Shown here: positions 8,853 to 17,599 of the stretch, piece after piece
Position numbering within the stretch: position 1 is the stretch's first letter
How the letters are laid out: each line of letters starts with the position of its first letter
Assembly: GCF_000966195.1 (NCBI RefSeq)
Contig: NZ_LAHL01000007.1
Location: 1-64,000 of the forward strand
Length of the DNA stretch: 64,000 nucleotides
Source: Domibacillus robiginosus
Lineage (GTDB): Bacteria; Bacillota; Bacilli; Bacillales; Domibacillaceae
Direction of reading: 5' to 3'
Notes under the pieces: generated by a model
Told to the model about the DNA's origin: nothing
Databases searched by the model: none
The model's input: only the letters and a program-made list of their open reading frames with translations
Made by a program: the position numbers and the translations under genes

Positions 8853-9728
8853 ATGACACAAGATAAGTTCGAAAAAATGGATGAACAAACACCTCCGCAA
8901 ACACAAAGCGAGCAGCCGGGTATCGAGTCGGAAATGACCCCTGAGCCGCTGTACGATGATCCAAATTACAAAGGGTCCGGCAAGCTGGCCGGCAAAACAG
9001 CACTGATTACGGGCGGCGACTCCGGTATCGGCCGCGCTGTTGCGGTCGCTTTCGCAAAAGAAGGCGCAAACGTGGCGATTGCGTACTTAAATGAAGAAAG
9101 CGACGCGAAAAAAACGGTTGACATTGTAGAATCCTACGGAGTAAAAGCGATGCACAAAGCAACGGATATCAGCAAGGTGGAAAACTGCAGACAGCTTGTA
9201 GAAGACGTGGTCGCAGAGTTTGGCGGTTTAAATATTTTAGTAAACAATGCAGCCAAGCAATTCCCGACAAAGGACTTTTTGGAGATTTCACCTGAGCAGC
9301 TGCAGGAAACGTTCCAAACAAATATTTTCTCAATGTTTTACCTGTCACAGGCTGCCCTGCCACATTTAAAAGAGGGCGATGCGATTATTAATACATCGTC
9401 TGTAACAGCGTACCGCGGATCACCGGAATTGATCGATTACTCCTCTACAAAAGGAGCGATTACGACCTTTACCCGCTCACTGTCCGCGAATTTAGCGGAA
9501 AAAGGTATTCGGGTCAACTCGGTAGCACCTGGTCCGATCTGGACGCCGTTGATCCCGGCTACGTTTGATGCGAAAAAAGTAGAGAAGCACGGTGCGTCTA
9601 CACCGATGAAGCGCCGCGGACAGCCGTCTGAAAATGCGCCGGCTTACGTGTATCTTGCTTCAAATGATTCCACGTATGTGACAGGACAGACGATCCATGT
9701 CAATGGTGGCGATTATATTACATCTTAA
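8853..9728 (+). CDS. SDR-family oxidoreductase, general-stress type
   Basis: The 291-aa short-chain dehydrogenase has an extra hydrophilic N-terminus of about 45 residues (rich in Gln, Pro, Glu) typical of the Bacillus GsiB/YhdF/YdaD-like general stress dehydrogenases. The Rossmann motif TGGDSGIGRA is near residue 52, NNAAKQ near 131, catalytic Ser in NTSSVTAY and YSSTKGA at about residues 195-201. I chose ATG 8853, 8 nt after GGAG; a GTG at 8844 lies inside the ribosome site. Substrate unknown, NAD(P)H-dependent by family. A terminator follows at once. Confidence 0.85.
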   Translation: MTQDKFEKMDEQTPPQTQSEQPGIESEMTPEPLYDDPNYKGSGKLAGKTALITGGDSGIGRAVAVAFAKEGANVAIAYLNEESDAKKTVDIVESYGVKAMHKATDISKVENCRQLVEDVVAEFGGLNILVNNAAKQFPTKDFLEISPEQLQETFQTNIFSMFYLSQAALPHLKEGDAIINTSSVTAYRGSPELIDYSSTKGAITTFTRSLSANLAEKGIRVNSVAPGPIWTPLIPATFDAKKVEKHGASTPMKRRGQPSENAPAYVYLASNDSTYVTGQTIHVNGGDYITS

Positions 9729-9732
9729 CACC

Positions 9733-9761
9733 AAAGCCCCTGCCTAAAGCAGGGGCTTTTA
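9733..9761 (+). terminator. Rho-independent terminator
   Basis: AAGCCCCTGC / GCAGGGGCTTTT stem after the SDR gene. Confidence 0.9.
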
Positions 9762-9856
9762 TGTAAGAAAAGTTCACATTTCTATTGTGCTTTCTGGGAT
9801 AAGGCTTTATTCTAGTAAAGTAATCTATTTTAAAAATAGAAATGGAGAGATGGCAT

Positions 9857-11341
9857 TTGGAAGCATTTGTGACCTGGTTAAATGGCATTTTATGGAGTAC
9901 CCCTGTTATTTATATTTTACTTGGTGTTGGACTCGTTTTCTCAATTTTGACAAGGTTTTTACAAGTTCGTCATTTGAAAGAAATGGTAAAGCTCATGTTT
10001 CAGGGCAAAAGCTCAGAAGCAGGTGTATCTTCTTTCCAGGCATTAGCCATTGCCTTAAGCGGGCGGGTTGGTACAGGTAATATTGCCGGGGTAGCGTCCG
10101 CTATTTTCTACGGCGGTCCTGGAGCGGTTTTCTGGATGTGGGCGATTGCTTTTATTGGAGCGGCCAGTGCGTTTATTGAATCGACACTTGCACAGATTTA
10201 CAAACAAAAAGAAGGTGGCCAATACCGTGGTGGTCCTGCTTACTACATTGAAAAGGGAATCGGTATTAAGTGGTTTGCTGTTTTGTTTGCGATTGCTGCC
10301 TTGATTGCGATGGCTGTTTTGATGCCTGGTGTTCAATCGAATTCGATCGCCTCGGGTATTGAAAATGCATTTGGTTTAAATCCTGTTATTACTGGTATTA
10401 TTACAATATTGTTTCTTGGCTTTATTATTTTTGGCGGCGTTAAACGGATTGCTAATGCTGCACAGGTCATTGTACCTTTTATGGCGCTTGGCTATATTCT
10501 GATTTCTTTGATTATTGTGTTAATGAATATTACAGAGCTTCCTGGCGTTATTGCTCTTATTTTCCGCAGTGCGTTTGGCGCTGACCAGGTTTTTGGCGGT
10601 TTGCTTGGAATGGCGATTGCATGGGGTGTTAAACGCGGTGTTTATTCAAACGAAGCAGGACAGGGGACAGGTCCTCATCCGGCAGCAGCTGCTGAAGTGT
10701 CTCATCCGGCGAAACAGGGGCTTGTACAAGCATTTTCTGTTTACATTGATACGTTGTTCGTTTGCTCGGCAACAGCTTTTATGATTTTGTTTACAGGTAT
10801 GTATAATACAACAGCTGAAAATGGCACAATGATTGTTGAAAATCTGGCAGGCGTTGAAGTAGGCCCTGGCTTTACACAAGCTGCTATTGATAGTGTTCTT
10901 CCAGGCTTCGGCGCTGGATTTGTAGCTGTTGCGCTGTTTTTCTTTGCCTTTACTACCATTATGGCGTACTACTATATTGCCGAAACAAATATTTCTTATT
11001 TAATGAGTGGCAGAACAAATCCAATTGCGATCAATACATTGCGCGTTGTATTGTTGATCACTACGTTTTATGGAGCAACAAATGAGGCTGCTCTTGCATG
11101 GGCACTTGGAGATACAGGCCTTGGCATCATGGTCTGGCTGAATGTTATTGCCATTGTTATTTTAGCAAAGCCGGCGCTCATTGCCTTAAAAGATTATGAG
11201 GCACAGAAAAAGCAGGGCAAAGACCCGGTTTTTGACCCGAGGCCGCTTGGCATTAAAAACGCTGATTTTTGGGAAAACGATTATAAGCCAAATAGGGATG
11301 ATCAAACTGTCTCACCTCAACAAAAAACAAGCGGTCCGTAA
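9857..11341 (+). CDS. Sodium:alanine symporter (AGCS family)
   Basis: This is a 494-aa Na+-coupled amino acid carrier with about ten to eleven membrane helices. The family-defining segment SGRVGTGNIAGVASAIFYGGP (residues 71-91) and WGVKRGVYSNEAGQGTGPHP are both present; these form the substrate and Na+ sites in AgcS. TTG 9857 gives the usual family N-terminus (MEAFVTWLNGILWSTP) with GGAGAG 7 nt upstream. ATG 9842 (five codons longer) is an alternative start inside or before the ribosome site. Alanine or glycine is the expected substrate. The last codons run into its own terminator. Confidence 0.88.
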   Translation: MEAFVTWLNGILWSTPVIYILLGVGLVFSILTRFLQVRHLKEMVKLMFQGKSSEAGVSSFQALAIALSGRVGTGNIAGVASAIFYGGPGAVFWMWAIAFIGAASAFIESTLAQIYKQKEGGQYRGGPAYYIEKGIGIKWFAVLFAIAALIAMAVLMPGVQSNSIASGIENAFGLNPVITGIITILFLGFIIFGGVKRIANAAQVIVPFMALGYILISLIIVLMNITELPGVIALIFRSAFGADQVFGGLLGMAIAWGVKRGVYSNEAGQGTGPHPAAAAEVSHPAKQGLVQAFSVYIDTLFVCSATAFMILFTGMYNTTAENGTMIVENLAGVEVGPGFTQAAIDSVLPGFGAGFVAVALFFFAFTTIMAYYYIAETNISYLMSGRTNPIAINTLRVVLLITTFYGATNEAALAWALGDTGLGIMVWLNVIAIVILAKPALIALKDYEAQKKQGKDPVFDPRPLGIKNADFWENDYKPNRDDQTVSPQQKTSGP

Positions 11342-11363
11342 CAGGACTGCTTGTTTTTTGTTG
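11318..11363. terminator. Bidirectional terminator overlapping the symporter stop
   Basis: CAACAAAAAACAAGC pairs with GCTTGTTTTTTGTTG, and the inner GGTCC/GGAC extends the stem. The symporter stop codon lies in the loop, so the terminator is embedded in the coding end. Confidence 0.9.
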
Positions 11364-11468
11364 AACAAATTATTCAAATAAAAAATAATCCTGCTTTATT
11401 TCAAATACGTTTCCGTTTCCGGGACAATTTGCTAAAATAAGCAAGGATGAAAAAAAGGAGGGTTTTAC

Positions 11469-12665
11469 ATGACTGGTGATCAGCGGAAAAAGTTAATGAT
11501 TTTAATGATCAATATGTTTATTGCCATCGGCAGCTTCGGCATTATTATTCCCATTTTGCCTGCATATTTAGATTCGATCAACGAGGGGGGAATGGCTGCC
11601 GGACTGATGATCGCTATTTTTGCGGGTGCGCAGCTTGTTTTCTCACCGATTGCCGGTAAATGGGCGGACGATTATGGACGGCGGAAGATGATTATTTACG
11701 GCTTGTTCGGCCTTGCGCTCTCGATGTTCGTGTTTTATTTCTTTGATTCGATTTGGATGCTCTACGCCTCGCGTGTGATCGGCGGAATTGGAGCGGCTCT
11801 GTTGGTGCCGGCTATTTTCGCTTATGTCGCGGATATTACAACGTTTGACCAGCGCGCAAAAGGCAACAGCTTAATTTCAGCCGCGATGTCGTTCGGAATC
11901 GTTGTGGGTCCTGGTATTGGCGGCTTTCTCGCTGACTTTGGCTTAAAAGCACCGTTTTTGATTTCAGCGATTGTGGCGCTGTTCGCGGTTTTTTTCTCGA
12001 TTGTGCTTTTGAAAGAACCGGATCGCCCGGAGCAGCCGGCTGCAGCAGGTCATCCGGCCGAGGAGCCAATGATGAAAAAGCTGGCCCGCTCAGTTACGAT
12101 GCCGTATTTTATTCCCCTTGTGATTACGCTTGTGATGAGCTTTGGCTTGATGGCGTATGAGTCGGTGCTCGGCCTGTTTGTCGACGATGAATTTGGCGCC
12201 ACACCGCAGGATATTGCCCTGATGGTGACCTCTACCGGCGTTGTCAGTGTTCTTGTTCAATTGTTTGTGGTTGACCGGATTGTAACGAAATATGGGGAAG
12301 GAAAAGTATTAAATCTATTCCTGGCGGTAGCCGCTCTTGGATTCTTTATTTCCCTGTTTGCCGGAAACTACTGGCTGTTTTTCGGTATTTCATTGCTTAT
12401 TTTTTGTGCCACATCGATTTTGCGCCCGGTGCTCAATACGCTTATTTCTAAAATGGCGGGATCGGAGCAGGGATTTGCGATGGGGATGAACAATATGTAT
12501 ATGTCGATTGGAAATGTGCTCGGCCCGACCTGTGCCGGCCTTTTGTATGATGTGAATATCTTTTTCCCATTTATGCTTGGTCTGGTGCTGCTTGGCCTGA
12601 CGCTTATCATTACAATGATCTGGCAAAAGCGGTCTGTGAAACAAAATGCGCTGTCTTCTTCATAA
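11469..12665 (+). CDS. MFS drug-efflux transporter, NorA/Bmr type
   Basis: The 398-aa protein has twelve membrane helices and belongs to the drug:H+ antiporter-1 group. Motif A reads GKWADDYGRRKM (residues ~64-75) between TM2 and TM3, and motif C GIVVGPGIGGFLA (residues ~139-151) lies in TM5, as in multidrug exporters. An AAAAAGGAGGG ribosome site precedes the ATG. It stands alone; the Rrf2-type gene downstream has its own promoter. Exported compounds are unknown. Confidence 0.82.
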   Translation: MTGDQRKKLMILMINMFIAIGSFGIIIPILPAYLDSINEGGMAAGLMIAIFAGAQLVFSPIAGKWADDYGRRKMIIYGLFGLALSMFVFYFFDSIWMLYASRVIGGIGAALLVPAIFAYVADITTFDQRAKGNSLISAAMSFGIVVGPGIGGFLADFGLKAPFLISAIVALFAVFFSIVLLKEPDRPEQPAAAGHPAEEPMMKKLARSVTMPYFIPLVITLVMSFGLMAYESVLGLFVDDEFGATPQDIALMVTSTGVVSVLVQLFVVDRIVTKYGEGKVLNLFLAVAALGFFISLFAGNYWLFFGISLLIFCATSILRPVLNTLISKMAGSEQGFAMGMNNMYMSIGNVLGPTCAGLLYDVNIFFPFMLGLVLLGLTLIITMIWQKRSVKQNALSSS

Positions 12666-12702
12666 GAAGGCAGCTTTTTTTGTCGAAAAAAGGCGATGAA
12701 AC

Positions 12703-12736
12703 ATGGATTGACAATCCATCATTACTGTTGTAAAAT
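12703..12736 (+). promoter_or_regulatory. SigA promoter with a palindromic operator over the -35 box
   Basis: TTGACA (12708-12713), a 17-nt spacer and TAAAAT (12731-12736) form a near-consensus vegetative promoter for the Rrf2-type gene. A perfect 17-bp palindrome ATGGATTG-A-CAATCCAT (12703-12719) covers the -35 box. A second dyad ACTGTA-N11-TACAGT lies downstream at 12757-12779. Autorepression by the downstream regulator is inferred. Confidence 0.75.
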
Positions 12737-12805
12737 CACTTCCATTGACTTTTAGAACTGTACACAATAAAATTACAGTATGTTTTCAGAAAGGGGAACG
12801 CACGG

Positions 12806-13225
12806 TTGAATAGTAATTTCACCATCGCGGTTCATAGCCTTGTATACCTCGCTTATTTGCCGGGACATATGGCATCCAGCGAGACCATCGCTCATAATGT
12901 GGCAACGAATCCTGCCCGCGTCCGCAAAGTGATGAGTGCGCTCCGCAATGAAGGTTTTGTGAAAACAAAAGAAGGTGTCCGGGGAGGATACATGCTTGAT
13001 GAAGATCCGGGGAAGATTACATTAGGACATGTATATGAAGCGATCGCACGTGGTGCTCTGCAGCCCAGCTGGCAAACAGGAGATCCAAAGTGTGGCTGTC
13101 CGATTTCTTCGAATACACAAACGGTGATGGACTTTATCTTCAAAGAAGCAGAGGATTCGTACGCATCCTTTCTACACCAATTTACGGTTGCGGCTGTTTT
13201 ACTTCAAATTAAAGCAGGTACATGA
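12806..13225 (+). CDS. Rrf2-family transcriptional regulator
   Basis: The 139-aa protein starts at TTG 12806 with AAAGGGGA upstream. Residues 1-65 form the Rrf2 winged helix: SSETIAHNVATNPARVRKVMSAL is the recognition region and GVRGGYML the wing. Only two cysteines (C96 and C98 in KCGCPIS) are present, not the three that ligate an iron-sulfur cluster in NsrR/IscR, so it looks like the YwnA-type cluster-free group. Its promoter carries two dyads, suggesting autoregulation. It may also control the oxidoreductase genes downstream (13.6-14.9 kb), but this is not shown. Confidence 0.82.
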   Translation: MNSNFTIAVHSLVYLAYLPGHMASSETIAHNVATNPARVRKVMSALRNEGFVKTKEGVRGGYMLDEDPGKITLGHVYEAIARGALQPSWQTGDPKCGCPISSNTQTVMDFIFKEAEDSYASFLHQFTVAAVLLQIKAGT

Positions 13226-13250
13226 CCGGTAGAAGCAGGGAAGTGGAAAA

Positions 13251-13568
13251 ATGGGGAACAAAACACAATTTCGTGTCGGTGACTGGGTACAGGGCGAAAC
13301 GTGGGATAAACAGAGAATCTACGGATATGTCGTAAAAATAGAGAACCCGGAAGACATCACAAAAGTATATATTGTAGAGTCCGTCAACAAAGAATTAGAA
13401 GGACGAATGATTCGGGTGCTGTCCAAGTCTCTTCAGCTTGTGCCGGAACAAGAACCCGCAGAAGCGGCGCTTGAACAGCTGATTGATATGGCTCTTTTAA
13501 CAAAAGATGAAGAATGGTTTGGGCAGCTGCTTCAGCAGCTGCAGGAACTGCGAACACAATATTCATAA
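13251..13568 (+). CDS. IDEAL-domain protein
   Basis: The 105-aa cytoplasmic protein has an N-terminal beta-rich part (residues 1-65, with FRVGDWVQGETWDKQRIYGYVV). Its C-terminal helix IDMALLTKDEEWFGQLLQQL (residues ~76-95) fits the IDEAL domain, a small helix found mainly in Firmicutes proteins. It lies 25 nt after the Rrf2 gene, with a GAAGTGG-type ribosome site, and may be cotranscribed. Function unknown. Confidence 0.65.
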   Translation: MGNKTQFRVGDWVQGETWDKQRIYGYVVKIENPEDITKVYIVESVNKELEGRMIRVLSKSLQLVPEQEPAEAALEQLIDMALLTKDEEWFGQLLQQLQELRTQYS

Positions 13569-13575
13569 ACAGCGT

Positions 13576-13600
13576 CAGCTCTCTGCTCAGCAGAGAGCTG
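13576..13600 (+). promoter_or_regulatory. Perfect hairpin ahead of the flavin oxidoreductase gene
   Basis: CAGCTCTCTGC-TCA-GCAGAGAGCTG is a perfect 11-bp stem with a 3-nt loop. It has no T run and sits just upstream of the AAAGGAGA ribosome site of the next gene. It could be a weak terminator, an mRNA stabiliser or a regulatory stem. Confidence 0.6.
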
Positions 13601-13622
13601 ATCTTGTAAAGGAGACGTTCAC

Positions 13623-14726
13623 ATGAAATCAAAGTATACTTCTTTATTTGAAAAAACCACCCTGCGCAGTGGTCTTGAGCTAAAAAACAAACTGGTTATG
13701 GCGCCGATGACCAATTTTTCATCAAATGAAGATGGAACGGTAACGGATGCGGAAGTCGCTTATTACGCACGTCGCTCTGAAGGCGTAGCAGCCGTTATTA
13801 CAGCTTGTACATATGTAACACCGAATGGAAAAGGATTTGAAGGAGAATTTGCGGCTGACCGGGATGAAATGATTCCAAGTCTTGCGAGTCTTGCTTCTGC
13901 TATTAAAGAGAGCGGCGCAAAAGCCATTTTGCAAATTTTCCATGGCGGCCGCCAGGTGCCTCCGCATTTAGTCGATGGAGACGTGGTCAGTGCAAGCAGC
14001 GTACCGGCTGAAGCAGAGGGAAGCCCTGTGCCGCGTGAATTATCTGCCGCGGAAGTCGAAGAAATCATTACTGCTTTTGGCGAAACCACCCGCCGCGCCA
14101 TCGAAGCGGGGTATGATGGTGTGGAAATTCATGGAGCGAACGGCTACTTAATTCAGCAGTTTTTCTCTCCTCACTCCAACCGCCGGGAAGACCGGTGGGG
14201 GGACCGTCTGGCGTTTCCGCTTGCCGTTGTGGATGCCGTAAAAAAAGCCGCTTCACAGGCAGACCGTCCTTTTGCGGTCGGCTACCGCTTTTCACCGGAA
14301 GAGCCGGAAACACCGGGTATTACTATGGCAGATACGCTTGAGCTGATCGATGCCCTGAAGGAAAAAGAGCTGGATTATCTGCATGTATCCTTGATGGAGT
14401 TCTGGTCCGAGCCAAGACGCGGGGTGGATGACACACGTACACGCCTGGAAATCATTAAAGAACGTGCAGGCGAGGCGGTACCGGTTATTGGTGTCGGCTC
14501 GATTTACACAGCGGATGATGCGGTAAAAGCACTGGCGACGGGCGTCGATTTGATCGCGATCGGCCGCGGGCTTATTATCGAACCGGATTGGGTACAAAAA
14601 GTAGAGAGCGGCCGGGAAGAAGCTATTGCCGTGAAGCTCGATAAAGACGCGCAGGAGCAGCTTGTCGTGCCAGACCCGCTCTGGCAGGCGATTGTGAACA
14701 CACCGGGCTGGTTCCCGGGCGTATAA
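13623..14726 (+). CDS. NADH:flavin oxidoreductase (old yellow enzyme family)
   Basis: The 367-aa FMN-dependent TIM-barrel enzyme probably reduces activated C=C bonds of electrophiles. Family features are NKLVMAPMTNFSS near residue 22, the active-site FHGGR near residue 107, and IHGANGYLIQQFFSPHSNRRED (residues ~169-190) with its paired His/Asn for substrate binding. The FMN-phosphate site lies in IGVGSIYT and AIGRG near the C-terminus. It resembles YqiG-type proteins. A tautomerase gene follows by 16 nt, suggesting a two-gene unit for reactive carbonyl or aromatic compounds. Substrate unknown. Confidence 0.85.
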   Translation: MKSKYTSLFEKTTLRSGLELKNKLVMAPMTNFSSNEDGTVTDAEVAYYARRSEGVAAVITACTYVTPNGKGFEGEFAADRDEMIPSLASLASAIKESGAKAILQIFHGGRQVPPHLVDGDVVSASSVPAEAEGSPVPRELSAAEVEEIITAFGETTRRAIEAGYDGVEIHGANGYLIQQFFSPHSNRREDRWGDRLAFPLAVVDAVKKAASQADRPFAVGYRFSPEEPETPGITMADTLELIDALKEKELDYLHVSLMEFWSEPRRGVDDTRTRLEIIKERAGEAVPVIGVGSIYTADDAVKALATGVDLIAIGRGLIIEPDWVQKVESGREEAIAVKLDKDAQEQLVVPDPLWQAIVNTPGWFPGV

Positions 14727-14742
14727 GAAAGGGTGCATGGTT

Positions 14743-14937
14743 ATGCCTTTTATTACAGTGAAGGTGCTGGAAGGAAAAACACCTGAACAAAAACGGGAGC
14801 TTGTCCAGCGAATGACAGCAGCGGTACAAGAATCATTTGATGTGGATGCGGACAAGGTTTTTATCTTTTTTGAAGATTTAAAACCGGGTGACTACGGCAA
14901 GCAGGGTGAACTGCAATCCTTTAAAGAAGAAAAATAA
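14743..14937 (+). CDS. 4-oxalocrotonate tautomerase family protein
   Basis: This 64-aa member of the tautomerase superfamily uses an N-terminal proline as catalytic base. I chose ATG 14743 because it places Pro directly after Met ([11 protein letters not shown]), as catalysis requires. It has AAAGGG 9 nt upstream. ATG 14737 would put two extra residues before the proline and lies 3 nt from the ribosome site. The usual length (60-65 aa) fits. It is probably cotranscribed with the flavin oxidoreductase. Substrate unknown. Confidence 0.85.
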   Translation: MPFITVKVLEGKTPEQKRELVQRMTAAVQESFDVDADKVFIFFEDLKPGDYGKQGELQSFKEEK

Positions 14938-14942
14938 TCGGG

Positions 14943-14970
14943 CAGCCCGGAGTGATCCGGGCTGTTTTTC
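14943..14970 (+). terminator. Rho-independent terminator
   Basis: CAGCCCGGA / TCCGGGCTG stem, 4-nt loop, TTTTT. Confidence 0.9.
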
Positions 14971-15011
14971 TGTATAATAAGCAAAAGGACACACCAAAAA
15001 GAGGAGTCGTT

Positions 15012-16451
15012 ATGACCGATACATTTCAATCATTTTCATTACACAAAGATATTTTACGAGCACTTGATTCACTTGGCTATCAGCAGCCAACCCCTGTTCA
15101 GGCTGCGGTAATCCCTGAATCACTTAAAGGGTCCGATTTAATTGTCAAGTCACAGACCGGCAGCGGAAAAACAGCATCGTTTGCGATTCCGCTCGTGCAG
15201 CTGACCGATTGGGATGAAAACAAGCCGCAGGCACTTGTCCTGACACCGACGCGGGAGCTTGCGGTTCAGGTAAAAGAAGACATCACCAATATCGGCCGGT
15301 TCAAACGAACGAAAGCGGCTGCTGTATACGGGAAATCACCGTTTGCCCGTCAAAAGCTGGAGCTAAAACAAAAAACGCATATTGTCGTCGGCACACCGGG
15401 ACGAGTGCTTGACCATATCGAAAAAGAAACGCTTGATACGAGCAAAATCCGCTTTCTTGTCATTGATGAAGCGGATGAAATGCTGAATATGGGCTTTATC
15501 GAACAGGTATCATCGATTATTGAGCGTCTGCCAAAAGAGCGGGTGACCATGCTGTTTTCCGCCACTTTCCCGGAAGACATTGCCCGTCTCGCAGACACGT
15601 ATATGAAAGAACCGAAGCGGATTGAAATGGCGAAAGAAGCGGCGGCTCCATCGATTATCCATGAGCTGATTCATGTGGCGGAGGAAGCCAAAAACCGTGT
15701 GCTTAAAAACGTGTTAACAGTAGAAAATCCGGAAAGCGCCATCCTGTTTTGCCGGACACAGGAGCGGGTAGAAGCGCTGTTTGACATGCTCGATGCAGCC
15801 GGTATTTCATCTGGCATGCTTCACGGCGGCATGGTACAGGAAGACCGGTTTATGGTGATGAATAAATTTAAGCGGGCGGATTTCCGCTACCTGTGTGCAA
15901 CCGACGTTGCGGCGCGCGGCATTGATGTGGAAAATATTCCGCTTGTCATCCACTTTGACGTACCGCTCGAGCGGGAAGCCTATGTGCACCGCACCGGCCG
16001 TACCGGGCGTGCCGGCCATACAGGCAAAGCGATTACGTTCATGGCCCCGTTTGAAGAAAAATTTATCGAACCGATAGAAGAATTGATCGGATTCGAGCTG
16101 AACCGGGTAGAACCGCCATCTGAGAAAGCAGTAGAAGCGGCAAAACCCGCATTTGAGGAAAAAATGGCCGTGCGTCCTGAGCGAAAAAGGGACAAAGGGG
16201 AACAGCTCAACAAGGACATTATGAAGCTGTACTTTAATGGCGGCAAAAAGAAAAAGCTGCGTGCGGTTGACTTTGTCGGTACCCTTTCTAACCTGCCGGG
16301 CGTAGAAGCAGCCGACATCGGCATTATTACCATTCAGGATAATGTTACCTATGTAGAGATTTTAAATGGGAAAGGGCCGGCTGTGCTCCGCGCGATGAAA
16401 ACAACGACGGTAAAAGGAAAGCAGCTGAAAGTGCAAAAAGCAAGAGGCTGA
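15012..16451 (+). CDS. dbpA: ATP-dependent RNA helicase DbpA (YxiN type)
   Basis: This DEAD-box helicase acts in 50S ribosome maturation; its C-terminal RNA-binding domain recognises hairpin 92 of 23S rRNA. At 479 aa it has the length of Bacillus YxiN. Motifs in order are TPVQAAVIP (Q motif), TGSGKT, PTRELA, TPGR, DEAD, SAT, RGID and [10 protein letters not shown]. The DbpA RNA-binding domain starts near residue 400 ([19 protein letters not shown]). The start at 15012 follows AGAGGAG; the upstream in-frame ATG at 14952 lies in the preceding terminator. A diverged copy of part of its 3' end occurs at 20969-21105. Confidence 0.93.
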   Translation: MTDTFQSFSLHKDILRALDSLGYQQPTPVQAAVIPESLKGSDLIVKSQTGSGKTASFAIPLVQLTDWDENKPQALVLTPTRELAVQVKEDITNIGRFKRTKAAAVYGKSPFARQKLELKQKTHIVVGTPGRVLDHIEKETLDTSKIRFLVIDEADEMLNMGFIEQVSSIIERLPKERVTMLFSATFPEDIARLADTYMKEPKRIEMAKEAAAPSIIHELIHVAEEAKNRVLKNVLTVENPESAILFCRTQERVEALFDMLDAAGISSGMLHGGMVQEDRFMVMNKFKRADFRYLCATDVAARGIDVENIPLVIHFDVPLEREAYVHRTGRTGRAGHTGKAITFMAPFEEKFIEPIEELIGFELNRVEPPSEKAVEAAKPAFEEKMAVRPERKRDKGEQLNKDIMKLYFNGGKKKKLRAVDFVGTLSNLPGVEAADIGIITIQDNVTYVEILNGKGPAVLRAMKTTTVKGKQLKVQKARG

Positions 16452-16461
16452 TCTCAGCATG

Positions 16462-16500
16462 TAAAGCATGTCCGGTACAATATACCGGGCGTGCTTTTTA
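16462..16500 (+). terminator. Terminator of dbpA
   Basis: AAGCATGTCCGGTA and TACCGGGCGTGCTT form a long stem with a short loop, followed by TTTTAA. Confidence 0.85.
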
Positions 16501-16840
16501 AGTATGAGTGAATGGAGTTTAAAATTAAGATAATCGTTTTTAAAAAGAGTGAACATTTCGCACCGTTTTAAAAAGCTAGACCCCTCTATTGACTGGAGCA
16601 GCCAGGAGTCTAGCGCAGCTTGCACGTTGTACTAATACGGAAAAGGTATCCGTTTTGCATGTTACTTTCTCTACGTTTGATGTTTCGAAAGCCCGCGGAA
16701 TGAGTGCGTTCATCGATTTTGTGGCATAGTCATTCGTCCGGTAGCTTTAAAAAACCATAGCCTGCTTCCACTGCGTTATGTTCATCTGGTTTTCCCTTAA
16801 AAGCGAGGTCTCGAAACAATAGTCATGGCCAAACAGCTTA
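16501..16840. other. Non-coding gap between dbpA and the exporter block
   Basis: No gene is seen. An imperfect dyad GCTAGACCCCT / AGGAGTCTAGC (16575-16585 and 16604-16614) resembles dispersed hairpin repeats of Bacillaceae. The left junction of the inserted exporter block should lie in this gap. Confidence 0.5.
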
Positions 16841-17596
16841 TTATATTCCTATTTCCCGCATTTTTGCGGTGATTGCTTTGATCCTGTCCTCCATACCGGT
16901 GCCATTGAATTTCTTAAACCGCAGTTCACTCACAATGCTTCCGTCGCACATAAACATAATACGCTCCGTCCTGGCTGCAACCTTTGCGTCGTGAGTGACA
17001 AGCATAACCGCAGTTCCTTCTGTATTTATGTCGGAAAGTATATCCATGATTTTTTGTGCGGATGTTGAGTTAAGCGCGCCAGTCGGCTCGTCACCGAAGA
17101 TAATTTTCGGCTGGCTCATCACTGCGCGGCATATTCCTGCACGCTGAAGCTGCCCTCCCGAAACCTCGGTAATATCACGCTTTTCCAGTTCGCTAATCCC
17201 TACTTTTTTCATAAGCGCTCGTGCTTTTTCCATCGTCTTCGCAGCGTTTTTCTTGTTATCCCGCATGGCGGGGAGAATAATATTATCGAGAATATTCAGG
17301 TTTTTGAGCAAAGTCGGCTGCTGAAAAACAAACCCCATTTTTGTTCGGCGTATGTCGCTAAGCTCCTTTTCACTAAGTGCTGATAGATTTCTGCCATCAA
17401 ACAAAACCGTTCCGCTGTCAATGCTGTCCATTCCACTCACCGCATACATCAGAGTTGTTTTTCCTGAGCCTGAAGGGCCCATAATTGAGATGAATTCTCC
17501 CTCATTAATTTTAAGAGATACGCCACCCAGAACAGGGTGTGTTTCATTTCCTGCGCTGAAAGATTTGACTATGTTTTCACCGATAATCATCTTCAT
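16841..17596 (-). CDS. ABC exporter ATPase (MacB/LolD-like)
   Basis: The 251-aa cytoplasmic ATPase pairs with the FtsX-type permease encoded directly upstream. Walker A GPSGSGKT is near residue 38, the Q-loop in VFQQPTLL near 91, signature VSGGQLQR near 145 and Walker B IIFGDEPTGALNS near 165; GDEPTGALNS is typical of the MacB/LolD/BceA group. The AAGGAG ribosome site overlaps the permease stop. ATG 17596 has 6-nt spacing and is preferred over 17599 (3 nt). It probably exports a peptide, lipid or antibiotic, controlled by the TetR gene upstream. Confidence 0.85.
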   Translation of the reverse strand: MKMIIGENIVKSFSAGNETHPVLGGVSLKINEGEFISIMGPSGSGKTTLMYAVSGMDSIDSGTVLFDGRNLSALSEKELSDIRRTKMGFVFQQPTLLKNLNILDNIILPAMRDNKKNAAKTMEKARALMKKVGISELEKRDITEVSGGQLQRAGICRAVMSQPKIIFGDEPTGALNSTSAQKIMDILSDINTEGTAVMLVTHDAKVAARTERIMFMCDGSIVSELRFKKFNGTGMEDRIKAITAKMREIGI

Positions 17597-17599
17597 CAT

